Shown: one piece after another, positions 48,601 to 59,907 of the stretch
Numbering within the stretch: position 1 is the first letter of the stretch
Layout of the letters: the number at the start of each line of letters is the position of its first letter
From: Oreocharis arfaki
Lineage: Eukaryota > Chordata > Aves > Passeriformes > Paramythiidae
Reading direction: 5' to 3'
Length of the DNA stretch: 64,000 bases
Assembly (NCBI GenBank): GCA_013398015.1
Contig: VZRR01012739.1
Location: 62,001 to 126,000 of the forward strand
Notes under the pieces: model-generated
Database searches by the model: none
What the model saw: the letters and a program-made list of their open reading frames with translations, nothing else
What the model was told of the DNA's origin: nothing
Made by a program: the position numbers and the translations under genes

Positions 48601-49017
48601 TTGATTTATATATTTAAATCTGCATCATTCATCACAGGGGACTGTTTCAGTTACACTGAAACCAACTTGCTCTATTTTTAATAAAGAAAACACAGATCAG
48701 GATAGCTGGGTACAAAAAGTTCATGACCCCTCTGCCTCTTTTTCTGTCCAATTGCAGAAGTCAAGTTCTGGCTTTTTAAATCCCTCCACGCAACCCATGC
48801 TGTGTTCAAAGCACAAAACAGCCCCTATTTTCTATTTGCTTCACTAAAAAGAGTCTGATTCATAAAGCCTGGCTCTAATTCTGTCTGCATTAGGCACGGA
48901 TGGCTTTTCTACCAGCACTGTGTGCTTTTTTTTCCTTCCCCAAATACGGACACTTCATGCCCCTCTGCCTCCTGAGTGCTGCTCCACAGGGCAGGGATTT
49001 GCTGCCTGTCACACACT
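42602..49017. other. Non-coding stretch, no gene seen
   Basis: About 6.4 kb without a recognised element apart from the 14-bp minisatellite at 46928. The window's longest open frame (189 codons, 43957-44526 minus, opening at TTG) and frames of 162 and 151 codons at 46.7-47.8 kb lie here. None shows a domain, and opposing frames overlap them, so I do not call any as a gene. Confidence 0.5.
46928..46968. repeat. 14-bp minisatellite, about three copies
   Basis: Two perfect units of CAGTTTGTTTATAT (46941-46954 and 46955-46968) are preceded by a partial, diverged copy (46928-46940). The perfect units suggest recent slippage and possible length polymorphism. Confidence 0.92.
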
Positions 49018-49434
49018 TGGAGCACATCTCCCATGAGGAAAAGCTGAGAGAATTGGGATTGTTCAGCCTGGAGAAGAGAAATTTCAGGGTGACCTGGTTG
49101 TGGCCTCCCAGGGCCTGAAGTGAGCTACTAGAAGGATGGAGAGAAATTATTTACATGGGCCTGGAGTGACAGTAAAAGGAGGAATGGCTTCAAATTGAAA
49201 GATGGGAAATTAGATCTTAGGAAGAAATTCTTCCTTGTGAGGGTGGGCAGGCCCTGGCACAGGTTGCCCAGAGAAGCTGTGGCTGCCCTGTGCCTGGAAG
49301 TGTCCAAGGCCAGGTTGGATGGGGCTTGGAGCAACCTGGGCTACTGGAAGGTGTCCCTGCCGTGGCAGGGAGTGGAACAAAAAGGGGTTTAAGCTCCCTT
49401 CCAACCCAAACCATTCTGTCTATGAGTCTATGAT
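49018..49434 (+). mobile_element. CR1 LINE fragment, longest copy in window
   Basis: About 417 bp of sense-strand CR1 3' region. It includes a GAGCACATCTCCCATGAGG / GTTCAGCCTGGAGAAGAG upstream block absent from the other copies, GAATGGCTTCAAATTGAAAG, AGGCCCTGGCACAGGTTGCC, GTCCAAGGCCAGGTTGGATG, AAGGTGTCCCTGCCGTGGCA and the CCTTCCAACCCAAACCATTC tail, ending in TCTATGAGTCTATGAT. It is still 5'-truncated, with no reverse-transcriptase sequence seen. Several short open frames over it are incidental. Confidence 0.96.
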
Positions 49435-49461
49435 CTGGCAGTCCCAGTTTGTCTCAGGCAG

Positions 49462-49621
49462 AGACAGAATCCCAGAACCCCAAAATGGGTCAGGTGGGAA
49501 CGGCCCACAGCTGGGTCATCTGGTCCAACCACTCTGTCCCACCCTGTTTATCCCAGAGCACAGGGCACTGGATTGTGCCCAGAGGGGTCTGGAATTTCTC
49601 CACTGAGGGAGACTCCATAAG
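49462..49621 (-). mobile_element. CR1 LINE fragment, fourth subfamily type
   Basis: The plus strand reads AGACAGAATCCCAGAACCC, GGAACGGCCCACAGCTGGGT, CATCTGGTCCAACCACTCTG, CAGAGCACAGGGCACTGGAT, TGTGCCCAGAGGGGTCTGGA, TTCTCCACTGAGGGAGACTC. It matches an antisense CR1 tail that carries the bounded GGGAGACTCCA block. Its 3' end faces that of the preceding sense copy, with 27 bp between them. Confidence 0.88.
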
Positions 49622-50775
49622 TTGGTCTCTTCTCTTTGAGATCTATCTTTTCAAACTTTAAAAGCATCAATTCGATAGGCTTCAGCTTTGCAATCTGAAA
49701 AGTTCTAAAGGAGGGCCTTTTCCCCAGACATTTTCTCAGTATAAATATGGAATATTTGAAAACTTTTGAGTGTGGACATTCTGAAACGGACAAAATGATT
49801 CACTCCTTCCTTCATCCAATGGACAATTTGTCTTAATTCAGAAGATAAAGTCAGGGATGAAGTAATCCTCTGAATATTGCATAGTGATGAGAGAGGTTTG
49901 GGGTTTTTTTGAGTACTTTATGGTACTAGGTTGTAAATCAGAGGAACAATAGCCAGCGGAAGTAACATTGCCCTTTAATTGGGGGGTAAGTCATTCCAGT
50001 GATTCAATCTGAATGAGGCACTGGATGAATGACATTATTATCCACTGCTCCCAGGCAGCAGCTTCCAACGTGGAGATTGCACAGAGGTTTGGGAGGGCTG
50101 GTTGGGGTACAGCAGGATTCAGTGAGACAAAGCACACACTGTTGGGTCCAGCTGACATAATCTGTTCTCTCCAACAATCATGAAATATTCACCTCTTTGA
50201 CTGGAGAAAAGAGCAATTTGTGATTATTAAGTGAGACATTCTGGAAGCGCTCTGCTCCAAAAGACCACCAATAACTCTTGGATTTGTAAGAGCTACAGAA
50301 CGTCCATAGATGAGGTTGATTACCAAACAATAGATTAAATCATGCCTGTCACAAAGCTCAATGTTGCCACATTGGTGCATTGATTAATGGCATTTGGCAA
50401 CTCTCCGAGTGGCCATTTGCCATTCATTCATGGGTGCCCTCTGGAGTACAATATGAGAGTGACCTGTTGGGAAAAGGAATTTTTTTTTGTCATCTGTTCA
50501 TTGTCTCTACTGTGGTAACAGAGAAAAACTAGAGGTGGGTGAAGCCAAGGCCTTCAGTTAGCCGTGTCTTAGTGGGTAGAAACTGAGCAACTGAGGGGAA
50601 ATCAGTTGCAATCAAGCCAGTAAAATGTAATCATTTAACTCATAGATGACCCAGTTGTTTCTTCCACAGCACTTCAAATATCATCTGATTAAAGTAATTT
50701 GGGCATTGATAATTTCTTTTGCTACAGATATGTAAATTTCTGATGGAAACTTTGTCACAACACTTGGCTGGTGTA
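49622..50775. other. Non-coding stretch, no gene seen
   Basis: About 1.15 kb between the CR1 pair and the LTR region. Only open frames below 85 codons are present, and no element is recognised. Confidence 0.55.
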
Positions 50776-50801
50776 TTTCAGCCTTTCATTTCAGCCTTTC
50801 A
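50776..50801. repeat. 13-bp tandem duplication at LTR edge
   Basis: TTTCAGCCTTTCA occurs twice head to tail, followed by a partial third copy TTCAGC. It lies about 20 bases before recognisable LTR sequence, so it may mark the insertion boundary or later slippage there. Confidence 0.85.
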
Positions 50802-50819
50802 TTCAGCACTGCAGAGGTT

Positions 50820-51282
50820 CTGTGGAAGTTCATGAGGTACTGCATCTGTGGGAAAGACTCACACTGGAGAAGTTCATGGAGGACTGTGTCTCGTTGGAGG
50901 GACCCCACGCTGGAGCCAGGAAAGGGTGTGAGGAGTCTCCCTGAGGACAAAACATGTGATGGACTGACCACAACCCCTTTCCCCATTCTCCTGTCCTGCT
51001 GGGTGGGGGGACAAGGGAGGCAGTTTGGAGTTAAAGAAAACTTGGGAAGTAGGGAGGGGAGGAAGGAAGGTGGGATGTTTTAAGATTTTCTTTTATTTCT
51101 CGCTATTCTGCTCTGATTTGATTTGTAATTAAACCAATTTTCCCAAGCTGAGCCCATTTTGCCCACAGAGTAAATGGTGAATGATTTTTCCCTGCCCTGA
51201 TCTCTACCCACGAGCCTCTCATGATATTTTCTCTCCCCTTTTCAGCTGAGGAGAAGTTTTAGAGTAGCTTTGGTGGGCACCA
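50820..51282 (+). mobile_element. Endogenous retrovirus LTR fragment, probably ERVL-like
   Basis: Blocks GAAGTTCATGGAGGACTGTG, GGAGGGACCCCACGCTGGAG, GGAAAGGGTGTGAGGAGT, GATGGACTGACCACAACCCC, TTTTAAGATTTTCTTTTATT, TTCCCAAGCTGAGCCCATTT, CCACGAGCCTCTCATGATAT and GCTTTGGTGGGCACC follow the order of a bird LTR I know from several species. I believe it is ERVL class, but the family name is uncertain. No gag, pol or env sequence lies beside it, so it is a solo or truncated LTR. The terminal segment after GGGCACC is missing. The expected poly-A signal region is decayed to GTAATTAAACC. A 44-46-base internal duplication is seen at 50825-50868 and 50869-50914. Confidence 0.75.
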
Positions 51283-51398
51283 AACACTGCTTGACGTAGA
51301 ATCTTGTTTCTTTTCCTGCAGACAAATCTCACCTGGCACACAGGAGATGTGCTGCCAGAGTTAAGTTCCCAAGAATTTCGTCCATAAAATGTTGGGTA

Positions 51399-51430
51399 GG
51401 AAAAAAAAAAGGAAGGAAAGAAAGAAGAAA
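51399..51430. repeat. Purine-only tract (GGA/GAAA)
   Basis: Thirty-two purines: a ten-base A run followed by GGAAGGAAAGAAAGAAGAAA. It is a slippage-type microsatellite. Confidence 0.9.
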
Positions 51431-52220
51431 TCCCACAGCTTCACAAATGACTTGCTTACAGCTGGCATTTCACTTGTTAATAATTTGCTGACAGGCCTCT
51501 GTGATTGATAGGAGATGTAAAGATATCCAGAATATCTATAACAGTTTTATCTTGCAGGGTTTTCAAAGCAATCTTCACTGACTTATTCTGAGAAATGGGC
51601 TGAGGTTTATTAAATTCACCCTGATTCCTCTGGGATATGACTGCCCACTGCTCTGAATTGTTTTACAAGATGTGGACACAGAAATTACGGCAGCAATGAA
51701 AATCTGAAATACCTTTTGAGCCAATTAAGCTCAGAAATATGCAGCTGAGATGAACACATCCCAAATTTTGTTAGTGTAACAGTGTAATTCATATCTCCCA
51801 AAAGGGATGTAGCCCTAGGAATTTTTCAGCCACAGGATGTCTGATGGAAAGTGTGGCATTTAAGATGAGAGAGATACCTGGACACAAACTGTCTTCTAAC
51901 AATTTAACCACATTAATGGGCAGGGACAGTTTCATGGCACTCTCTGATTTATCACCCCAGCTGTCAAAATCAACTATTTGTCAAGCATTTAAATACAAAT
52001 TTAAAAAACGGACAGAAAGCCTTTTCTTCCAAGTAGAAGGAGAGTGCATGTTTTCATAGGTTGCATCATCAAATAAATATGGGTATTAAAAACATAACAA
52101 TTGGGATGGCTGGATCACATTTTCAAATTTGAATAGCATGAAAAATGGAAAAGAACGTTGCTTGGTGTGAAGCACACACAATCACGTATAAAGAAAATAT
52201 TTTGGGTTTTTTTTCAGGAG

Positions 52221-52254
52221 ACACATTCCTGAAAAAAACACATTCCTGAAAAAA
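52221..52254. repeat. 17-bp tandem duplication
   Basis: Two perfect copies of ACACATTCCTGAAAAAA (52221-52237 and 52238-52254). Confidence 0.95.
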
Positions 52255-55200
52255 CATGTTTCTCCAAGCTTTCAGAGGAATAGTCCTATGGGCTATTTTT
52301 AATTTGTAAAATTCCTCCAAAGTTGGCTGTGTTTTCTCTATAATCTGTTCTTAGGGTTCTGCAGGGATTTTGTGGCTTCTGCTGTTTGGAAATTCCTCTG
52401 GAATGTGCAACCCATAGGTACTCCTAGAAGTCAGGAGACATATCCTGAATTATTAACTTTGTTCTGGGTGTTGTTTAGGCAATCATGAAGGATTTTACCG
52501 GGTACCCTCTGAAGTCAATTCACAAGCAAAATAAGAATGAAGATAAGCCCCTTTTCCTCTCTGTCTGTGTATGCAGCCTGCAAACCATGAGGTCAGAATT
52601 CTCATTTATAGTCTCAATACACAAAATATGTTGTGGTGGGACGCTGGTTGTGGCTGGAGACTGTAGGAGGTGCATTATTAAGGAATATTTTATTGCATTA
52701 AAATCAGATATTTTTAGTATCCTGTTGCATCTATGGAAGTGGCATTATGAAATGAGGTCTGTGAAATCCAGCTATTTTCATGGGATATAACCACAGCAAT
52801 AATTTCACCCTCTTACAAGATAACTCCATTGAAGCATTTAACATGTGTACCTCTCTGCTAAGCTAATTTTTGTTCTACATTTTCCAGGCCTGGCTGGATC
52901 CCAGTTCATTTATTTCCAACTGGGTTCAATTTCCAGGCGGAGGCAACTTCCTGTGATACTTTTTTTGTCCAGTAAAGGTGAAAATAATGTTCTCCAACCA
53001 GCACTATTTAAACTGGCATGCACATGTGGCTAAACAGTTTAATTCCAGCAAAAATGCACACTGGCTGGAAATAGTATGAAAACTGATATTCCAAATGGGG
53101 GGAAATGCTAAGTGCTCAGTGAAATGTAAGGTTTACATTGTCCTTACTATCAGGAAACTTTTCCCATTCAGGGTTTTTTGCTTAAGGGGGCAAATCTTCA
53201 AGCATGAATTAAGAACAGAAATAAGAATTCTGAAAGAAGTGAAGGAAAATTTAAATCTGTGTTCAAGAAATCAAGCAGGCTCCTTCCTAAGAGCAGGCCC
53301 TCACTTGAAATTAAAGACTAGATCTTCCCATCATGACGAGCCTAATAAAACCATAATTTTTTATTCGAGAACAAATCATATGCAGCAGACCTGGGGACCT
53401 CATTATTCTTTCCCTTGTTCTGATTTACATCATTTAGTTCTGGTATCCTGGCAGTTTATTTGGCTTACGTAGTGGTAGGTAAGAGAAGGGAAAAAAAAGG
53501 CTTTCTGATACTGATTATGGTGGCTTAAACATAAAATATTTTTCAAGTGTTTCCCTTGTTCTAGGGGCAGTGAGGGCTTTTTGGCATAGCTGTGAGGAGA
53601 TGGGGTGCAGCTATGGCAAATCACTGCGAATTTATTCCTGGTGTGGGGTCTTTGAAAAGCACCTGAAGTGGCTCTTTTGGGGAGTTGTTGGATGTCTCTG
53701 GCTTGGTCTTCTGGAGGATCCCAGTTTCAGGTAAGAAAGTTTGTCTTTAGAGACTTAAAATTCCTTAAAATAGCACATCCTTGTTCTTTTCTGTGTTAAT
53801 GGTGGTTCTAGATTGCCTTAATTCTGAATAACCGTGAGGAATTTGGCTACTTTGGTTGTAGTCTGTGGGATTAGGAGGTCTGAGAACAAGCATCTCTCAA
53901 TATTCAGTTATTGTGGCTTAAGATCCTGCAGATCCTCTGTCCAAATGGCTCACCATGGCTGCTTGTCACACTTTGCTGAATGGTGCCTGAAAAAGACAGG
54001 GGATGTTTTTCTAATTAATGCTAACGTTCTGAAATAATGTTTCCTTTAAAAATAACATTTAAGCACTGAAATTTCTCCTGTGTGATAACAAATCTGTGAA
54101 TGGTTTCCGTTCAGAGGAAAGTGATTTACCCCTCCCTTTTTAAAACAGGGAAAAGTCTAGAGATTTCCATATCCCTCATTATTCCTCTCTGTCTTTTGAT
54201 TAGTTCTCTGGCCCAGTCCACAGTTTCTAGATTTCAGCAATAGTATTAAAATACAGCAACATGAAGCTTGTCTGTTAAAAGAAAAAAAAATTCTGGTTTA
54301 ATGGTAGTGAAATCTTGAGCAGCTCTTTCCTTGTGCTTGCAATCAGTTAATGTTGCAGAGCTCTGCAAGACCCTGATCCTTTTGACCTTTCTCCTTCTGA
54401 AGCAGAAAATATTTAGATCTTCCTTGCATTTCCTGTTCCGATAATGACTATTTTATTTAATCAAATTATTATTTTAGACTACACTACTGTGCACATTTGT
54501 ATATTTAGTGTGGCGTCCCTGAATCATCCATGACCAAGAAGTGTGAGGTCAGTTGTAAAAATATTTGTCTTGAACTGGGCTGGCAGCCACAGGAATCTTT
54601 GCCCGTGTTTTATTTACTCTTAAAGTAGTTTCTGTTTATTTCCTGTGCTTAATGGATACTGTACTTGACCTCCTTTTGATAACAGCAAGCAACAGCTCTC
54701 TTTGCAGTGATATGGTTTTCATTCCATCATAGATTTAAATGGTTCTTTTTCTTTTTAAACAAAAACAGTATTATTAAGGTCAGATTGTACTGAGGTGTTC
54801 AAAATCAGGCTCTAAAGACTCCCTCTGCGTAGGAGAGACGCTACCTGTGAAGTGTAGAGGAATGTTAGGACCCATCACCCCATATATATTTATATAAAAA
54901 TTCATATTTACTGACTGAGGGTACTGTAGATCCAGAATACTCGAAGAATTTTTCCTGTAAAGGCAAAAAATTGTCACTGTTCAAGAGGAAAAGAAAAGCA
55001 GCATTGCACAGATTTTGTTTTCACTACTTCTGATATGAGAAGAAACCCAGTACACAGAAGCAGCAAGGTGTATTTGTCAATTTTTTTAACAAACTAGCAT
55101 TTGATGATTGGGTTAAGTCTGCCCAGTTCTCTCTGATCCAGCCATCTTTCACCAGGAGGGATATAACATTGCAGTTCAAGCTTTAGATGTTTCCCAACGT

Positions 55201-57760
55201 GTTCAGAGAGCCTGGGATAGAAATAACTTCATATTTCACACAAAAGGCAAAAAATTGGTAGTAGGGAAGTCAATGCAAAAAATCCTTTAAGCTTCTCTGG
55301 GGACAACATTTCAAAGAGAAATTGTCTACAGTTACTTGGCCTTCCAATTACTGATTGTGTTTGGAGTTCCTGTCACTCTCGTTTGCACCAATAACCTGGG
55401 GAATAAACCTAGTTCCAAAAAATGCATTTATAAGTTCACACATTACATGGTTACTGCATGTGCTGTAGTGTGAAAAACAGCACTGTAGAAATTACACTTC
55501 TATTGAACACTATCAGCCTAGAAATAGCATAAAACAAGCCCTGCACAAGTTCTGGAATTCTTAGAGGGCACGTCACCTGCCTCTGAGTATTGTTCCAGCT
55601 GTCCCTGTAGGGAATTCTTTGAGAGAACTGCCCAGAAATCGAGGATATTTTCTGCTGTGGGCTTAGGAATGGGCCATAGTGTAAGAAATGCAAGCAGAGA
55701 ACAAGAAACTTTGGCCCTCCTGTCTTAGTTTCCACGGGATGGAGTTGAAGATAGAGAAGTGGTTGTCGAAGGGAGGATACAGGGTACTAACACTGTGGGC
55801 AATATTTGAGCTGTTCCATCTAGAAAGCTGTTTATTTGGAATCCTTTATTCCACTAAAACCAAGGAAAACTTTTCGAAATCGATGGTGCCCAATGCTCCT
55901 TTTGTCCTGTCTGACATGCAAAGCACTCTGTAAGGCTGATGCAATTCTTATGTGTGTGCAACTGCATCTCCCACCCATTTTGAAATGAGCATCCTGTTAG
56001 TGTGGAATGCTGTAACACAACATAAGGAGCTGTCACTAGAGCATATTTTCACGCTGTGATGTGCAGAAACTCCTTCAGCACAAAACGAGAGCTTCACAAA
56101 ACGTTATCTTGCAAACAGAATTGAATCGAGGACGGATTTAGAAATCACGTGAAAAAAACATTGGCGGTTTGTCTCTCACTCAGTCCTTGGCAGACTGCAA
56201 ATTAGGATGTTGTTAGAAACTGTGCAGAATGTTGTGTATGAATCTGCTGGTTGAGAACCATGCCAGCTCCTCCAAAGTTAAGAATCACTGAAGAAAAATG
56301 TTCAGCATCCTTTCCTGGCGCGTGTGTATTTGTCTCTCATCACCTCTCTAGATATCTAAATTGTGAATGTTTTTGTTTTCCAACCCCTGTTTAGGAACCA
56401 GTTTTCTGCATCTCTGGCAGAGATTTTTGTAGCTGAACTGAGATCACTGGCAAAGTAGAAAGGAAAGAATTATTAAAAAGCTTGGCCTCTACCTTTAACT
56501 AAACACAGCCTCATAAATGTGTGATTGGGTGTACTTCTGGTAGGATATGGAGGGGTTTTTATAATATATCCTCCTGCAAGCTATTTCTATATGACTGCAG
56601 AATCTTTTCTGTGGAGGCTGCAGCATCAGTTGTTGTATCAGAAGCTTCTTACAGCAGCTGCAACAAAACACGGAAAGTCTTACAAGAACATCTGCTGCTT
56701 TTGTCTCCTTTTTTACTCAGATGAATGTATACTTCAGCAAAATATAAGTATAGCATGCGGGAACTGGAATGGGATCCAGGGAAATATTTATGAGTGCTCA
56801 TATCTGGTGTTCTGTTTCAGGCTTAACACGAATTTTCTTTTAAAATGTTTATGAGATTGCTGTTGGTATCAGATGACCTGGTAAATATAACCCATAGTTT
56901 TAAAATAATATTTAGGAAGGCACCGAAAGAAATAACTGAAGGAGACAGGATTGTAAATATGTCAGCCTAAAGCTGAAACACTTCTAAGTCTCACCCACAA
57001 TGAGATGAATTTATGACAAATCTCAAAATGAAATCATTCTCTCTCTCTGTCATGTGGCGAAAGAGTACAGAATGTAAAATTTTCAAAGAATCCTGGAAAT
57101 GTTCTGTGTTGCAATAAGTGCAGAACATGCTTAAAGGCAACCAGCTGGCAGCAGATTCCCTAATTCACACTGAAATTATCATTACCTTTAGAACACCTTG
57201 ACCTGTTATCAGTGTTCCGTGACAAGAAATGCTTCTGGTACAATTTTTACAATATTTTAAAGACAGGGTCTCAAGAAGAGCTTGGGATCCAGAATGGTTG
57301 GAGGGTGGAGTAGAATTTATCTGGAGTTAAAGATTTCGGGGTAAAGCTAATGGCAGAGTTTTAAAATTTTTTTTTTCCTATGTATTCATTGACTAGTGCA
57401 GTGAAACAATCATTAACAAAATGAGTGTAATAGCTGTACTCAGGGGCATGATCCAAGCCTTTCTGAGCAGTTGCTGAAGGAGAAGGTATAAATGGCTAGA
57501 TTTGGAAATAATTATCCTTTTTTTTGTTTTTCCCACACGGACAAGCATCACCTCCAGTGCAGTAGGAGTGTACCGTGGCTATGCCCTCGCTCAAACTCAG
57601 GGGTAAAGTCGTTGTAGGCTTCCTTTTTCCTAAACAGACCTGAGGGAAAGTGTAGGAAATGCTGAGAAAAATAATTATGAGCAGGATAATTCCTCCCTTA
57701 GACAGTCCTGTAGGCTTTGTTTCACCTCAAGCCCTTGTGATGATCTTGTGGAGGGGTTGA

Positions 57761-57848
57761 CATGTCCAGTAAGGTTCAGACTCTGAGCCACAGCATGGGA
57801 CCGTGTGGAAAGACATCTTAGCACTTATGGGTAGCACTGGAATTTCTG
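57761..57848 (+). repeat. Unassigned repeat, copy A
   Basis: An 88-base segment matching 58605-58688 in the same orientation. By eye there are about ten mismatches and two two-base gaps, with shared words ATTCAGACT/GTTCAGACT, CACAGCATGGGAC, GTGTGGAAAGA, ATGGGTAG and CTGGAATTTCTG. I do not recognise the family. One difference is CG in copy A against TG in copy B, as expected from CpG decay. It could be an LTR or SINE-like remnant or a local duplication. Confidence 0.85.
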
Positions 57849-58604
57849 GTTTCTTCCAATTTTCCCTACTTTTGTATTGCAAACTGTGTGTTACAAGAAG
57901 CTCAGGTCACTCTTATGCACTCCAGGAACACTCCTGTGTCAAAGGCTACATTTCTTTATTCGTTCTTCACTTACCCATCTGTGTTAAAATGCAAAGGAAA
58001 TCCAGCACGTGTTAGCATGTGAGGAGAATTTTTCTTTATATAAAAGGACTTGGAACAGTTTCTGGCCACTCATTCTGGGCCCTGTGACCTGATCCATTTG
58101 TACACAATTCCTCTGTATTTAGCTTGGACACAGCACGGCTGTGAAGCATCCTGCAGGCTGTCCACAGCCATGACATCATCTAATATTTCATTTTGGGTCA
58201 GATGCAGCATTGCTGGGTCCCCTCTGGAGGCAGGGCAGGTTGAAAGCAATTCACTGTAGCCCTGTCCATCATTTAGTGCTGCAAGGCTGGTTCCAGGGCA
58301 GCACTAGTGAGGATCTGAATGTTCCATCCCCTCCCCTGATCTGGCAGGAGCAGCACTGCAGCCCTTATCTGGTCCAAGCAATGCTTTGCTAGGCAATAGT
58401 GAATCCCACCTCCTTCATGCATAATTGTGAGGACAAAGGATATTAAATGTGAAGGAATTGGTGCTGTCACCAGCTGTGAAAATATGTCAGGACTAAAACT
58501 AAAGGAGCAGAGTTTTTACACACGTGCCTTCTATGTGAGGTATTGCTGTGGCATCAACCTCCATGATGGGTGGACATTATTTTAGGTATATGAGCAAAAT
58601 GTGC
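57849..58604. other. Spacer between the two unassigned repeat copies
   Basis: 756 bp, slightly richer in G+C than its surroundings, with open frames of 60-70 codons and no domain. If the flanking repeats are terminal repeats, this would be the internal part of an element, but I see no gag, pol, integrase or transposase signature in it. Confidence 0.5.
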
Positions 58605-58688
58605 CATGTCCTGTAAAATTCAGACTGAGTCACAGCATGGGACTGTGTGGAAAGATCCTAGAACTGATGGGTAGTGCTGGAATTTCTG
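58605..58688 (+). repeat. Unassigned repeat, copy B
   Basis: An 84-base partner of 57761-57848, in direct orientation. Similarity stops abruptly at both ends, at CATGTCC on the left and GGAATTTCTG on the right. Confidence 0.85.
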
Positions 58689-58870
58689 TAGCAAGTAATA
58701 TCACTTAAAGGACTCTAATAAGTACACAGAACTTTTCTGAACAAATTGTGTCAATACTATTTTACACTCTCACTTGTTGTCCTGAGCACCTTCACCACAT
58801 TCTGTGCAGGATACCAGCAGCAGAAGAAGCTCTGGTTTGGAAGTTGAAGCACAAAAAAATAAACACTCAA

Positions 58871-58906
58871 CTCAGGAAGGGGGTCCCTACTGCTCAGGAA
58901 GGGGGT
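58871..58906. repeat. CTCAGGAAGGGGGT direct repeat
   Basis: The 14-base word occurs at 58871-58884 and 58893-58906, a 22-base period with a diverged spacer. Confidence 0.85.
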
Positions 58907-59175
58907 TTGCCAGTGTGGAAAGATTAAAGATGATGGGTTAATTGGGTACTAATGCCTAAGGACAGAACAATTGATATAAACCATAAAAATATCTAAGAAG
59001 ATTCTTCAGAACCCTCCTGACCTATCACATATCTACTGACGTATCACAACTGATGGAGGAAGTGCTTAAGACAACATGCAGCTCTGAGGAGATAAAAATC
59101 AGAGTTTGCTGTGAAATATATTTCTAATTATCTAAAACAGCAAGAAAGAAATTAATTGAGCAGCTCAGAATATAT

Positions 59176-59200
59176 TGGGGTTTTTTTAAAAAAAACCCCA
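59176..59200. repeat. Perfect 12-bp inverted repeat, one-base loop
   Basis: TGGGGTTTTTTT (59176-59187), a single A, then AAAAAAACCCCA (59189-59200). The T-run following a GC arm on either strand could resemble an RNA polymerase III stop, but no Pol III gene is visible beside it. Confidence 0.9.
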
Positions 59201-59894
59201 GACAAATCCTGAAAAAGTAAGATTTAAATGTGTATGTATATATATTTAAATTAGCACTCAGTTATGATTCATTTCCTATTGGTGAGGAGTATCCTTCCTC
59301 TGAAAGGGATTTCTTTGGAAAAATAGCATTAATGTGATGGCAACGAGCTGTGAGATGGAATAAAGTTGACTCCACGTGTATCATTATATGTTGAGGAGAG
59401 TATCCAACACCACAGCGTTAAACAGCATCATTCCCAGGCATTCATTAACAGCATAACATCTGTGGCTGTAGCTGCTATCAAAGCCAAAGTAAATTAAAAA
59501 TGTGAGACTTTAGATGCTGTGGTTAAGATTTTAACCAAGTTTTGCTCTAATTTTCAGCGATGACTTTTACCATACTCTTGGTTCAGTAACTGCACATGAT
59601 GTATTTTTAGTGTATTCATCTGCTTCCACCTTGCTTTGCTTCATCTGGAAAAAGTGGTTACATCCTAACAGCAGCAGGGTGCTTTTGCCAGTCTTTCTTA
59701 CTCATTCACACAAAAAAAGTGTTAAAAGGATGTTCTCAACCTGTGATCTGCAGTAGAGGATTCCTGGGATCTTATTTGGTTGCTGGATGAGAGGGTGCAA
59801 AGAAGGCCTGGCATAAACCTTGGCCAAAGGCTCTGTTCATAATATTCCAACACAACAGCAAAAAAAGAAGGGAGAAATAAACAAAGCATAGCTT

Positions 59895-59907
59895 TAAAAA
59901 AAAAAAN
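59895..59907. other. A-run followed by an undetermined base
   Basis: Twelve A residues (59895-59906) are followed by the window's only N at 59907. This is typical of a homopolymer consensus ambiguity rather than a scaffold gap. Confidence 0.9.

Larger units (their letters stand above)
51283..57760. other. Non-coding stretch, no gene seen
   Basis: About 6.5 kb of AT-rich sequence. Open frames reach 125 codons (53095-53472 plus) without domains. A purine run at 51399 and a 17-bp duplication at 52221 are listed separately. No CR1, LTR or RNA gene is recognised. Confidence 0.55.

Noticed and set aside
57849..58604. Interior of a small LTR retrotransposon
   Set aside because: No primer-binding site, polypurine tract or coding motif was recognised between the repeats, so the idea is left as a hypothesis in the findings only.
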